Positions 9,546 through 17,443 of a DNA stretch of 64,000 nucleotides are shown here, piece by piece. The DNA comes from Cyanobacterium sp. Dongsha4 (lineage in GTDB: Bacteria > Cyanobacteriota > Cyanobacteriia > Cyanobacteriales > Cyanobacteriaceae): NCBI RefSeq assembly GCF_036345015.1, contig NZ_CP084098.1, forward strand, positions 620,001-684,000, given 5' to 3'. Within the stretch, counting starts at the first letter, position 1. Every line of letters starts with the position of its first letter. The position numbers were made by a program, and so were the translations under genes. The notes under the pieces were generated by a model, which worked only from the letters and a program-made list of their open reading frames with translations, had not been told where the DNA came from and ran no database searches.

Positions 9546-10433
9546 ATGTCGAATCATGTTTATCAAATTTTGTTGGTAGAAGATAATGCTGATAGTGTCC
9601 AACTAATAGAAAATCTTTTGTCTTCAGCTCATCACTCTCCCCTCGCAGAAGGGTCTAATTTTTGTTTGTGTTGTGTTCAAAATTTGGCAGGAGCTTTACA
9701 GGTAATTAAAGAGAAAGATTTTGAGGCAATTATCTTAGATTTAACTTTACCAGATGGCAAGGGTTTTGAGTCTTTATTAAAGTTAAAAGAAAATGCTCCT
9801 GATACTCCCATTATAATCCAAACAGATTCAACGGATGAGGCGGTAATTGTTCGAGCTTTTCAGATGGGAGCAAATGGGTATTTAAGAAAGACAGATTTAG
9901 ATTGTAACTCTTTGATTTATGCTATTCGTTTAGCGATCGAACGTCAACAGTATGTAGAACGATTATCTGCTTTAAGACAACAAAAACAACAACAAGAAGA
10001 ATTCGCCAGTTTAGAAAATTTGGCTCAATCGATTCAACCAAGTATTACAGCGAGGATGTTTGCTTCTTCTGCGTTGAAAGATAGTATTCCCGATGTTTTC
10101 TCTCAGTTAACGGTGAAATACGGTCATTTATTAGATTTATCTTTAGAAGAGAGAGCTTTGAGGGTGGATTATAATATAGCGGAGGAGTTACGACAATTGG
10201 CGGCAAAATTGGGCTTTTTTAAGGCTAGTCCGAGAGATGTTGTAGACATTCATACTAAAGCCTTAAAGGAAAAATGTAAGAATGTTAATTTAGCTAAAGT
10301 TCAAGCCTATGTGGATGAGGGTAGATTAAGATTATTAGAATTAATGGGTTATTTAACTTCTTATTATCGCAAGTATTATATCGGTTTGAGCAATCTTACC
10401 ATTTTATCTAGTTCCGATTCGGATGATATTTAA
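9546..10433 (+). CDS. kaiA3: KaiA3: receiver domain fused to KaiA-like C-terminus
   Basis: A protein of 295 residues. Residues 1-130 are a NarL-type receiver with all key residues: Glu12-Asp13, phospho-acceptor Asp65, Thr93 and Lys115. A helical linker (about 130-180) leads to a C-terminal helical domain (about 185-280) with the KaiA-like pattern VVDIH followed by a helix ending YRKYY. In canonical KaiA the N-domain is a pseudo-receiver lacking the acceptor Asp, so this is not standard kaiA. The layout matches Synechocystis Sll0485, described as KaiA3, a partner of KaiB3 and KaiC3. The kaiB gene begins 3 bases after its stop, so the two are co-translated. No kaiC lies in this window. KaiA3 identity rests on domain order plus neighbour; a plain response regulator is the less likely alternative. 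Confidence 0.85.
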   Translation: MSNHVYQILLVEDNADSVQLIENLLSSAHHSPLAEGSNFCLCCVQNLAGALQVIKEKDFEAIILDLTLPDGKGFESLLKLKENAPDTPIIIQTDSTDEAVIVRAFQMGANGYLRKTDLDCNSLIYAIRLAIERQQYVERLSALRQQKQQQEEFASLENLAQSIQPSITARMFASSALKDSIPDVFSQLTVKYGHLLDLSLEERALRVDYNIAEELRQLAAKLGFFKASPRDVVDIHTKALKEKCKNVNLAKVQAYVDEGRLRLLELMGYLTSYYRKYYIGLSNLTILSSSDSDDI

Positions 10434-10436
10434 TTC

Positions 10437-10712
10437 ATGAGCAACTATTTATTAAGACTGTATATCACGGGTAATTCTCTTAACTCACAAAGAGCGATCG
10501 CTAATTTGTTGAAATTGTGTCGAGAAGAATTGAATAATAAATATCAGGTGGAAATTATTGACGTTTTGGAAGAACCTGCAAGGGCGGAAAGGGAAAAAAT
10601 CCTTGTGACACCAACTTTGATAAAACAACTTCCTCCACCATTACAGAGAATTATTGGCGATTTATCAAACCGAGAAAATGTTATTTGTGGCTTGGATTTA
10701 ATTGATCAATAG
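10437..10712 (+). CDS. kaiB3: KaiB3-type circadian clock protein
   Basis: A protein of 91 residues, the short thioredoxin-like KaiB fold. Conserved KaiB blocks are visible: LYITGN near the N-terminus, KILVTPTLIK in the middle, and PPPLQRIIGDLSNRE before the end. It lacks the acidic C-terminal tail of KaiB1, as expected for a non-canonical paralogue. It follows kaiA3 with a 3-base gap, the arrangement of the Synechocystis sll0485-sll0486 pair. Its role is to bind phosphorylated KaiC, here presumably a KaiC3 encoded elsewhere, by switching fold. The rpiA gene begins 147 bases later on the same strand and may or may not be cotranscribed. Confidence 0.9.
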   Translation: MSNYLLRLYITGNSLNSQRAIANLLKLCREELNNKYQVEIIDVLEEPARAEREKILVTPTLIKQLPPPLQRIIGDLSNRENVICGLDLIDQ

Positions 10713-10858
10713 TTTAGGTGAAAAATTGATTCAAACTCTTAAGGATTCCATTTTTCTTGCCCGAAGGGTGATGCCTTAAATGTAAACTAACTTAGGACAT
10801 TGTTTAATGATCGCCGATCACTGATAATAAGGGGTGTAAATTATTAAAAAAAGTAAAT

Positions 10859-11563
10859 ATGACTACAGATCCCATTGTAATTATGAAGCAGGAAGTCGGT
10901 AAAGCGGCCGCCGACAGAGTCCAATCTGATTCCATTGTTGGTTTAGGTACAGGTTCTACTACTGCTTATGCCATTCAATATATTGGGGAGAGATTACAAA
11001 AAGGAGAATTAACTAATATTATCGGTGTTCCTACTTCTTTTCAAGCTGAAGTGTTAGCCAAAAAATATGGTATTCCTTTAACTACCCTAGATGCTATTAC
11101 ACATATTGATGTTGCTATTGACGGAGCAGATGAAGTTGATCCCCATAAAAACCTCATTAAAGGCGGCGGAGCGGCTCATACTCGTGAAAAAGTGGTAGAT
11201 AGTCTAGCTAATCAATTTATCGTTGTGGTAGATGGTGGTAAACTTGTGGATAAATTAGGTTCAACTTTCTTGCTTCCTGTTGAGGTAATCCCAATGGCTG
11301 TAACCCCTGTGATGAATAAATTAGAAAAATTAGGGGGTAAACCAGAGTTAAGAATGGGTATTAAAAAAGCTGGCCCAGTCGTTACAGATCAAGGTAATTT
11401 AGTTATTGACGTTAAATTTGATTCCATTGATAACCCTGCAGAATTAGAAAAAACCATTAATAATATGCCCGGGGTTTTAGAAAATGGATTATTTGTAGGT
11501 GTTGCCGATGTAATTTTGGTGGGAGAAATCATAGACGGCAAACCTTCCGTTAGAGAAATATAA
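10859..11563 (+). CDS. rpiA: Ribose-5-phosphate isomerase A
   Basis: A protein of 234 residues, the usual RpiA length. It interconverts ribose 5-phosphate and ribulose 5-phosphate in the Calvin cycle and the oxidative pentose phosphate pathway. Visible signatures are GLGTGST at the phosphate-binding loop, DGADEVD and [11 protein letters not shown] in the active site, and a FLLPVEV stretch followed by the conserved GxVxTDxGN-like block. It is transcribed after kaiB3 with its own likely promoter in the 146-base spacer. A hairpin follows its stop. Confidence 0.97.
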   Translation: MTTDPIVIMKQEVGKAAADRVQSDSIVGLGTGSTTAYAIQYIGERLQKGELTNIIGVPTSFQAEVLAKKYGIPLTTLDAITHIDVAIDGADEVDPHKNLIKGGGAAHTREKVVDSLANQFIVVVDGGKLVDKLGSTFLLPVEVIPMAVTPVMNKLEKLGGKPELRMGIKKAGPVVTDQGNLVIDVKFDSIDNPAELEKTINNMPGVLENGLFVGVADVILVGEIIDGKPSVREI

Positions 11564-11584
11564 TTCTAGTTTCAAACACCCCAA

Positions 11585-11606
11585 GGTGGGCTAATACCCA
11601 CCATTA
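11585..11606 (+). terminator. Possible terminator after rpiA
   Basis: GGTGGG (11585-11590) pairs perfectly with CCCACC (11597-11602) around a 6-base loop, followed by ATTATCATTAT, a poor U-tract. It lies between the convergent rpiA and the minus-strand gene ending at 11615, so it may serve both. Confidence 0.45.
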
Positions 11607-11614
11607 TCATTATC

Positions 11615-11971
11615 CTAGTCAAGATAACCCATTAATATAAGGGGATCATCAATTTGATTAGAAGCAACAGGACGATTACCCATAATTTTAAACTCTTGGC
11701 TAATTTTTAAATGACTAGAAGTAATAGGACGAGCGCCAGATAAAGTAATCATACTCTTAATGTTTAAATCACTCTTAGTTACAGGTCTGTTACTACCTAC
11801 AGAAGTATAAGTATGAACTATTTGTAAGTGATTTGGCTCAATGGGGCGATTACCCGGTAATAACGCCGCCGATTTATCTGCCAATTTCAAAGCGGAACTT
11901 GCTTTAGTTGTATTGGTAGTTGCGGGTTTATTAGCTGGTTGCTTGTCTTTGTTTTCTACAGTTTCACTCAT
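11615..11971 (-). CDS. Short-repeat protein with four G-x-RP motifs
   Basis: A protein of 118 residues. The first 38 residues are polar, low-complexity and probably disordered (K, N, T, A and P rich). After this comes a unit of about 20 residues repeated four times, each starting with a glycine-containing turn and RP: GNRPIEPNHL at about 40, NRPVTKSDL at 61, GARPITSSHL at 79 and GNRPVASNQI at 98. The repeat spacing suggests a small beta-structure. Similar proteins exist across cyanobacteria, but I know of no assigned function. There is no signal peptide or membrane segment. It is convergent with rpiA. Confidence 0.8.
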   Translation of the reverse strand: MSETVENKDKQPANKPATTNTTKASSALKLADKSAALLPGNRPIEPNHLQIVHTYTSVGSNRPVTKSDLNIKSMITLSGARPITSSHLKISQEFKIMGNRPVASNQIDDPLILMGYLD

Positions 11972-12273
11972 GTTAACGCTCCGAGATAAAAGATATTATT
12001 AACTTTAGTCTATTAGTACTAGCTTTAGCTTAAATTTATTTAACTTAGACTAATAATTGTGACTATTATACTGCCATTAGGATCGCCCTTTAGATTATCT
12101 CCTTTCAGCTAAAGTTATGGAACATATAGTAATCAGTAATGATAGTCGGTGTAGTTGATTTAAGCGAAGTTCGATTTTTTGTAGCATTAGTTATTAAGAT
12201 AATTTGATGTTTCATTATCTCAAATATCTTTTACACTGAAGAATCAGTAATTTTAAAGGTATTTCTAAGAATA
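11972..12273. other. Intergenic region, divergent promoters
   Basis: This spacer of 302 bases lies between divergent genes and must hold both promoters. I see no ORF, RNA gene or clear repeat in it. Confidence 0.5.
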
Positions 12274-13461
12274 ATGTCATTAGCCAAATTGAGCAATAAA
12301 GTAAAAAAATGGCTACCTTTAGCAAAATCAAAAATAAAAGAAAGTGCATCTCAATTAGAAAATACTATTAATAATTATGATCCTAATGAAGTATTACCCA
12401 CTAGATTAATTACAAGATTAGATAAAAAACTACAAAGTTTGCCAATTCATGATTATTATCTTGAAACTTTAGTTAATCATATTGATGATTGCATTCAAAA
12501 ATGGATTATTAATCAGCAGAATAATTACACTAAAAATTGTTTAGTTATTAAAAGTAATTGCGTTGATAATTTACACGATATTTTAACTTATATTTTTTCT
12601 CATAATTATAACTTTGATGAGGCTGAATTAGAAATACAATATGAAGTTTTCTGTTTAGATATTATCTCGAAAACTCGTCAAGATAGATTTAATTTTTTAC
12701 AGGAAAAAATACTTGAAATTCAACAGCAGTCAGAAAAAAAAATAATTGTTATTCCTGATCTGAGCTACTATTTTGCTCGTAGTATAGAAGGCTTAGAAAT
12801 CTTAGAAAAACTTTTAAAATTAATTGATAAAGATGAAAATAAATTTTGGATTATCGGTTGTAATCATTGGTTGTGGTTGTTTTTAGTAAAAATTTATCGC
12901 TGGGATGCCTACATTGAAAATGCTTGGGATTTACCGTTATTATCTCAGGAAAATTTACGAGATATTTTGTTACCTGTTTTGGGTTTAGTGGAATTTGATT
13001 GGAATGATTTAAGAAAATTTTTAGTGGAATTACCTAATCAAAATCAAGATGATAATAATGTCATGTCTCAATTACAAGCTAAGTATTTTGAAAATTTAGC
13101 TAATTTGTCGCAAGGGTGTTTAAATATTGCGAGTCAATTATGTTTTAATTCTTTACGATACGTTAAAAACGAAGAAACGGGTTTATCTCGTCTCAAAATC
13201 AATAATCCTCAATTTCCTGATTTACCAAGTATTACTCAAAGCGATCGCTACTTATTATTTTGTATAGGATTACACAATCACTTAAATAAGTTAGATTTAG
13301 CAGATATTTTAGGAGATGATCCAATATATATAACCTCTCAAATAGAATGTTTAATCAATCTTAAATTAATCCATTTTTTAGATTATCAAAACATAGCTAT
13401 TAATCCTCTTTTTTATCCTAAATTAAGTCAAGATTTAAAAGATAATCATTTCCTAGTTTAA
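12274..13461 (+). CDS. Degenerate AAA+-like protein paired with mscS
   Basis: A protein of 395 residues of unrecognised family. The layout hints at a AAA+/STAND-type ATPase that has lost its P-loop. CLVIKSNCVDNL near residue 89 sits where a Walker A strand would be but has no GxxxxGK[ST]. IIVIPDLSYYF near 157 resembles a Walker B strand, and FWIIGCNHW near 191 a sensor 1 strand ending in Asn. LSQENLRDILLPVL near 223 resembles a lid helix, and the C-terminus (about 320-390) a winged helix. All this is reading by eye. It has no membrane segment. Its stop is 26 bases before the mscS start, so the two are probably one transcript and may work together in osmotic or membrane-tension responses. Confidence 0.7.
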   Translation: MSLAKLSNKVKKWLPLAKSKIKESASQLENTINNYDPNEVLPTRLITRLDKKLQSLPIHDYYLETLVNHIDDCIQKWIINQQNNYTKNCLVIKSNCVDNLHDILTYIFSHNYNFDEAELEIQYEVFCLDIISKTRQDRFNFLQEKILEIQQQSEKKIIVIPDLSYYFARSIEGLEILEKLLKLIDKDENKFWIIGCNHWLWLFLVKIYRWDAYIENAWDLPLLSQENLRDILLPVLGLVEFDWNDLRKFLVELPNQNQDDNNVMSQLQAKYFENLANLSQGCLNIASQLCFNSLRYVKNEETGLSRLKINNPQFPDLPSITQSDRYLLFCIGLHNHLNKLDLADILGDDPIYITSQIECLINLKLIHFLDYQNIAINPLFYPKLSQDLKDNHFLV

Positions 13462-13487
13462 TTGTTGTTAATTTGTGATTCATACCA

Positions 13488-14327
13488 ATGTTGATTAATA
13501 TTTATCTATTTCAAATAAACCCTACAGATTCGGAAAAAATTTCCCGCTTAATTGGTGATATTACTTTTGGGAAAGTTTTTCAAGGTTTTTTACTAATTTT
13601 TGTCGCTTATTGGGGACAAATTATTATAGAAAAAATAATCAATTGGTTAGCTGAAAAAGTCCCCTTAAAATATCGTCTTAAAGTCAAACAATCTTTGCCA
13701 TTTTGGAGAGCATTTATTTTTGGTTTAGTGGGAGTGCTACTAATGAATTTATTTCTTAATCTCTCAGCTAATAACATTTTACCCCTGACAGGTACGATCG
13801 CAGTTGCTTTAGGTTTTGCTTTTAAAGACTATGCTAGTTCTGTCATCGCAGGAATTTTAGCACTTTTTGAAACCCCCTATCAAGTGGGCGATCGCATCAA
13901 AATTGGAGATGACTACGGAGAGGTTATCAGTTATGGATTAAGAGCGATCATGATTCAAACTCCTGACGATAATATTGTTACTATTCCCCATAATAAGCTC
14001 TGGAGTGAATCTGTTATCAATGCCAACAAAGGTAGCTTAGAAGCCCAAACCGTCATTAGTTTTTACTTTAACCACGATGTGGATATTGAAAGAGTTTTCT
14101 ATATATTATATAGAGTGGCACAGACTAGCAAATATACTCAACTAAACCTGCCCATTTTGGTAGTAATGGAAGAAAAACCTTGGGCAACCCACTTCAAACT
14201 AAAATGTTATCCCATCGATGCTAGAGATGAATTTATTTATCAAACAGACTTAGTGAGAAGGGCGAAAAGATATTTTCACCGTGATAACTTACCTTATCCT
14301 TTACTTCCCCCCCTTAATCATAGCTAG
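13488..14327 (+). CDS. Small-conductance mechanosensitive channel (MscS family)
   Basis: A protein of 279 residues. TM segments lie at about 28-52, 70-90 and 95-125. The last is the pore-lining TM3 with the small-residue pattern TGTIAVALGFAFKDYASSVIAGI, followed by the signature FETPYQVGDRIKIGDDYGEV of the beta domain and the NKLWSESVINA block. The C-terminal alpha/beta cage ends with YFHRDNLPYPLLPP. MscS channels open on membrane stretch and release solutes during hypo-osmotic shock. It is cotranscribed with the AAA+-like gene upstream. A hairpin with a T-tract overlaps its stop. Confidence 0.93.
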   Translation: MLINIYLFQINPTDSEKISRLIGDITFGKVFQGFLLIFVAYWGQIIIEKIINWLAEKVPLKYRLKVKQSLPFWRAFIFGLVGVLLMNLFLNLSANNILPLTGTIAVALGFAFKDYASSVIAGILALFETPYQVGDRIKIGDDYGEVISYGLRAIMIQTPDDNIVTIPHNKLWSESVINANKGSLEAQTVISFYFNHDVDIERVFYILYRVAQTSKYTQLNLPILVVMEEKPWATHFKLKCYPIDARDEFIYQTDLVRRAKRYFHRDNLPYPLLPPLNHS

Positions 14328-14352
14328 GGCTGTTTGGGGGAATTTCTTTTTT
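14305..14352 (+). terminator. Rho-independent terminator of mscS
   Basis: TTCCCCC (14305-14311) pairs with GGGGGAA (14336-14342), with a small inner AGC/GCT helix in the loop, and is directly followed by TTTCTTTTTT. The left arm lies in the last codons of mscS. It separates the mscS transcript from the rbc promoter region. Confidence 0.65.
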
Positions 14353-14722
14353 ATCTTAACTCTGAACTCAAATTATTGCCCTTTTCTTGATAATATAAGA
14401 AAAACTAATAACTGTAATAATATAATCTCAAAGTGTAAAGAAATGTGAAATTTTGACCTTTATACCGTTAAAAAAAGGAAAATGAGCAGATTAAAATACC
14501 CAGAGAATAGTCTAGGGTAAGCATAGAGAATTAGATTAGTTAAGTTAATCAAATTCAGAAAAAATAATAATCGTAAATAGTTGATCTAGGTGTATAGAAA
14601 ATGATCCCCTTCATGATAAGATTTAAACTCGAAAAGCAAAAGCCAAAAAACTAACTTCCATTAAAAGAAGTTGTTACATATAACGCTATAAAGAAAATTT
14701 ATATATTTGGAGGATACCAAGC
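14353..14722 (+). promoter_or_regulatory. rbc operon promoter and leader region
   Basis: These 370 bases contain no ORF. They are AT-rich and include candidate -10 elements, but no single promoter stands out. A strong Shine-Dalgarno, GGAGG at 14709-14713, precedes the rbcL ATG at 14723 by 9 bases. Light- and carbon-responsive control is expected for this operon but cannot be read from the sequence. Confidence 0.6.
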
Positions 14723-16129
14723 ATGGCACAAGCTGGATTTAAAGCTGGTGTGCAGGATTATCGCTTAACCTATTACACCCCTGACTATACCCCTAAAGAT
14801 ACTGATTTATTGGCTTGTTTCCGTATGACTCCCCAACCCGGAGTTCCCCCCGAAGAATGTGCGGCGGCGGTTGCGGCTGAGTCCTCTACTGGTACTTGGA
14901 CTACTGTATGGACTGATGGTTTAACTGACTTAGATCGTTACAAAGGTCGTTGTTACAGTGTTGAACCCGTACCTGGTGAAGATAATCAATATTTCTGTTT
15001 CGTTGCTTATCCTTTAGATTTATTTGAAGAAGGTTCTGTAACCAACGTTTTAACCTCTTTAGTTGGTAACGTTTTCGGGTTTAAAGCTCTTCGTGCATTA
15101 CGTTTAGAAGACATCCGCTTCCCCGTTGCTTTAATCAAAACTTATCAAGGTCCTCCTCACGGTATCACTGTTGAGCGTGACTTATTAAACAAATACGGTC
15201 GTCCTTTATTAGGTTGTACCATTAAGCCTAAATTAGGTTTATCCGCTAAAAACTACGGTCGTGCAGTTTATGAGTGTCTTCGTGGTGGTTTAGACTTCAC
15301 CAAAGACGATGAAAACATCAACTCTCAGCCTTTCATGCGTTGGCGCGATCGCTTCTTATTCGTTCAAGAAGCTATTGAAAAAGCACAAGCTGAAACCAAT
15401 GAAATCAAAGGTCACTACTTAAACGTAACCGCAGGTACTTGCGAAGAAATGATGAAACGTGCTGAATTCGCCAAAGAAATCGGTACTCCTATCATCATGC
15501 ACGACTTCTTAACTGGTGGTTTCACTGCTAACACTACCTTAGCAAAATGGTGTCGTGATAACGGTGTATTATTACACATCCACCGTGCTATGCACGCAGT
15601 AATTGACCGTCAGAAAAATCATGGTATCCACTTCCGTGTTTTAGCTAAATGTCTCCGTCTCTCTGGTGGTGACCACTTACACTCTGGTACTGTTGTAGGT
15701 AAATTAGAAGGCGATCGCGCTGCTACTTTAGGTTTCGTTGACTTAATGCGTGAAGACTATGTAGAAGAAGATCGCGCTCGTGGTGTATTCTTCACCCAAG
15801 ACTATGCTTCCTTACCCGGAACTATGCCTGTAGCTTCTGGTGGTATCCACGTATGGCATATGCCCGCATTAGTTGAAATCTTCGGTGATGATTCTTGTTT
15901 ACAGTTTGGTGGTGGTACTTTAGGACACCCTTGGGGTAATGCACCTGGTGCAACCGCTAACCGTGTAGCTTTAGAGGCTTGTGTTCAAGCTCGTAATGAA
16001 GGACGTTCTCTCGCTCGTGAAGGTAACGAAGTAATTCGTGAGGCTTGTCGTTGGAGTCCTGAGTTAGCTGCCGCTTGTGAACTCTGGAAAGAAATCAAAT
16101 TCGAGTTTGACACCGTTGACACTCTCTAA
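14723..16129 (+). CDS. rbcL: RuBisCO large subunit, form IB
   Basis: A protein of 468 residues. It carboxylates ribulose 1,5-bisphosphate in the carboxysome. Landmarks are the KPKLGLS loop with the catalytic lysine, [17 protein letters not shown] with the carbamylated lysine, the [10 protein letters not shown] segment, and loop 6 ([19 protein letters not shown]). The form IB type and the following rbcX indicate a beta-cyanobacterium. Codon use here is more biased than in its neighbours (many GGT, CGT, TTA and ACC codons), as expected for a very highly expressed gene. It heads the rbcL-rbcX-rbcS operon. Confidence 0.99.
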   Translation: MAQAGFKAGVQDYRLTYYTPDYTPKDTDLLACFRMTPQPGVPPEECAAAVAAESSTGTWTTVWTDGLTDLDRYKGRCYSVEPVPGEDNQYFCFVAYPLDLFEEGSVTNVLTSLVGNVFGFKALRALRLEDIRFPVALIKTYQGPPHGITVERDLLNKYGRPLLGCTIKPKLGLSAKNYGRAVYECLRGGLDFTKDDENINSQPFMRWRDRFLFVQEAIEKAQAETNEIKGHYLNVTAGTCEEMMKRAEFAKEIGTPIIMHDFLTGGFTANTTLAKWCRDNGVLLHIHRAMHAVIDRQKNHGIHFRVLAKCLRLSGGDHLHSGTVVGKLEGDRAATLGFVDLMREDYVEEDRARGVFFTQDYASLPGTMPVASGGIHVWHMPALVEIFGDDSCLQFGGGTLGHPWGNAPGATANRVALEACVQARNEGRSLAREGNEVIREACRWSPELAAACELWKEIKFEFDTVDTL

Positions 16130-16292
16130 ATTGACTTTTCAGTAGTCAGAATTCAGGAGTCAGAAAAACTAAAATAAGTATAAATAGTCCTAAGTGAACA
16201 AAAAATCTGCCCATAAACAGAATAATAAAGTCATTTAAGCAATTTTACTTATTTAATCAATCTGATAACTGGATACTGATAGTCACTGAATT

Positions 16293-16706
16293 ATGTCCTA
16301 TAAGCAAATTGCCAAGGATACGGCGAAGGTTTTGCAAAGTTATCTTACTTTTCAAGCCATAAAGATTATCATTAATCAACTAACTGAAACTAACCCCACA
16401 CAAGCGATCTGGTTAACTAACTACAGCGATCGCACTTCTGTTCAAGATAGTGAAAAATATCTTAATAACCTATTGGGAGAAAATAAAGAGTTAGTGTTGA
16501 GAATTTTAACGGTAAGAGAAGATTTAGCAGAGCAAGTATTGGAATTTTTGCCAGAAATGGTCAAAACTAATATTACTCAATCTAATATTGAACACCGTCG
16601 CCATCTTTTAGAGCGTTTAACCCAAACTCAATCTTTACCTGTTACCTCATCCGATAAGGATGAAAGCAATCAAGAATCAAATTCATTAGACAACAAGGAA
16701 GAATAA
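16293..16706 (+). CDS. rbcX: RuBisCO assembly chaperone RbcX
   Basis: A protein of 137 residues, helical. RbcX dimers bind the C-terminal tail of RbcL and help L8 core assembly. The N-terminal pattern KQIAKDTAKVLQSYLTFQA and the later helix with NIEHRRHLLERLTQ are typical. The last 25 residues are polar and probably disordered. It lies 163 bases after rbcL and 3 bases before rbcS, the standard cyanobacterial order. Confidence 0.97.
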   Translation: MSYKQIAKDTAKVLQSYLTFQAIKIIINQLTETNPTQAIWLTNYSDRTSVQDSEKYLNNLLGENKELVLRILTVREDLAEQVLEFLPEMVKTNITQSNIEHRRHLLERLTQTQSLPVTSSDKDESNQESNSLDNKEE

Positions 16707-16709
16707 AAG

Positions 16710-17045
16710 ATGCAAACTTTACCTAAAGAGCGCCGTTACGAAACTTTATCCTACTTACCTCCTTTAACTGATCAACAAATCCTTAAACAAGTTCAGTATT
16801 TATTAGATCAAGGATTTATTCCTGCGGTAGAATTTGAAAAAGATCCTCAACCCGCCGATCACCACTGGACTTTATGGAAATTACCTTTATTTAGTGCTTC
16901 TTCTCCCCAAGATGTATTAAATGAAGTTCGTGAATGTAAAGCTCAATACTCTGATTCTTATATCCGTGTAATCGGTTTCGACAACATCAAACAGTGTCAA
17001 ACCATGAGTTTCATCGTTTACAAACCTAACACCACTCGTTTCTAA
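16710..17045 (+). CDS. rbcS: RuBisCO small subunit
   Basis: A protein of 111 residues. It caps the L8 core to give the L8S8 enzyme. Signatures are [15 protein letters not shown] at the N-terminus, the [10 protein letters not shown] block and the [14 protein letters not shown] strand. The gene follows rbcX after 3 bases, suggesting translational coupling, and ends the operon before a strong terminator. Confidence 0.98.
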   Translation: MQTLPKERRYETLSYLPPLTDQQILKQVQYLLDQGFIPAVEFEKDPQPADHHWTLWKLPLFSASSPQDVLNEVRECKAQYSDSYIRVIGFDNIKQCQTMSFIVYKPNTTRF

Positions 17046-17072
17046 GGTTAACTGTTAAACTGAAACAATCTT

Positions 17073-17106
17073 AAGGGTAGGCTTCATTGTCTGCCCTTAT
17101 TTTTTA
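17073..17106 (+). terminator. Rho-independent terminator of the rbc operon
   Basis: AAGGGTAGGC (17073-17082) pairs over 10 positions (two G-U) with GTCTGCCCTT (17089-17098) around a 6-base loop, followed by ATTTTTTATT. It lies 28 bases after the rbcS stop. Confidence 0.8.
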
Positions 17107-17208
17107 TTCATGAAAAGTAAGGTTATACTTAGGAAATGAAATTAACCAAAAACTAGATGCTATTTTAGAACATACTACAAAATTAATTTAGTAAGATTGA
17201 CTCATACT

Positions 17209-17411
17209 ACCTAAGTTCGATATAAAATTTTCGGTGAAAGTAGGTAAAAGTGATAAAAATGAATAGAAAATATTAGTCTATGGATTTTAGCTGATTTTTA
17301 ACTAAATCCAATTACTGTTCCAGCTTTCTTGGGATGGGTATTAACTCAAGATATAATCAATTTATCTACTTTTTTCATCCATATCTAGTTATTTTAACTC
17401 CGAACTCAGGT
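17209..17411. mobile_element. MITE-like element, family A, copy 1 (203 bp)
   Basis: The ends ACCTAAGTTCG (17209-17219) and CGAACTCAGGT (17401-17411) are inverted repeats matching at 10 of 11 positions. Flanks CATACT (17203-17208) and GATACT (17412-17417) agree at 5 of 6 positions, as an ageing 6-bp target duplication would. The interior is non-coding. It lies between the rbc terminator and the helicase-like gene, 32 bases before that gene's start, so it may carry or disturb its promoter. Confidence 0.7.
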
Positions 17412-17443
17412 GATACTGATTGCATTTAAGTCTTGAGTGAATA

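Noticed and set aside
9546-10433. Canonical kaiA
   Set aside because: The N-domain is a complete receiver, unlike the pseudo-receiver of KaiA, and the protein pairs with a short KaiB. KaiA3 fits better.
14328-14352. AGGGCTGTTTGGGG as an end of the family B element
   Set aside because: It matches only about 9 bases, has no inverted partner or duplication, and is explained by the mscS terminator.
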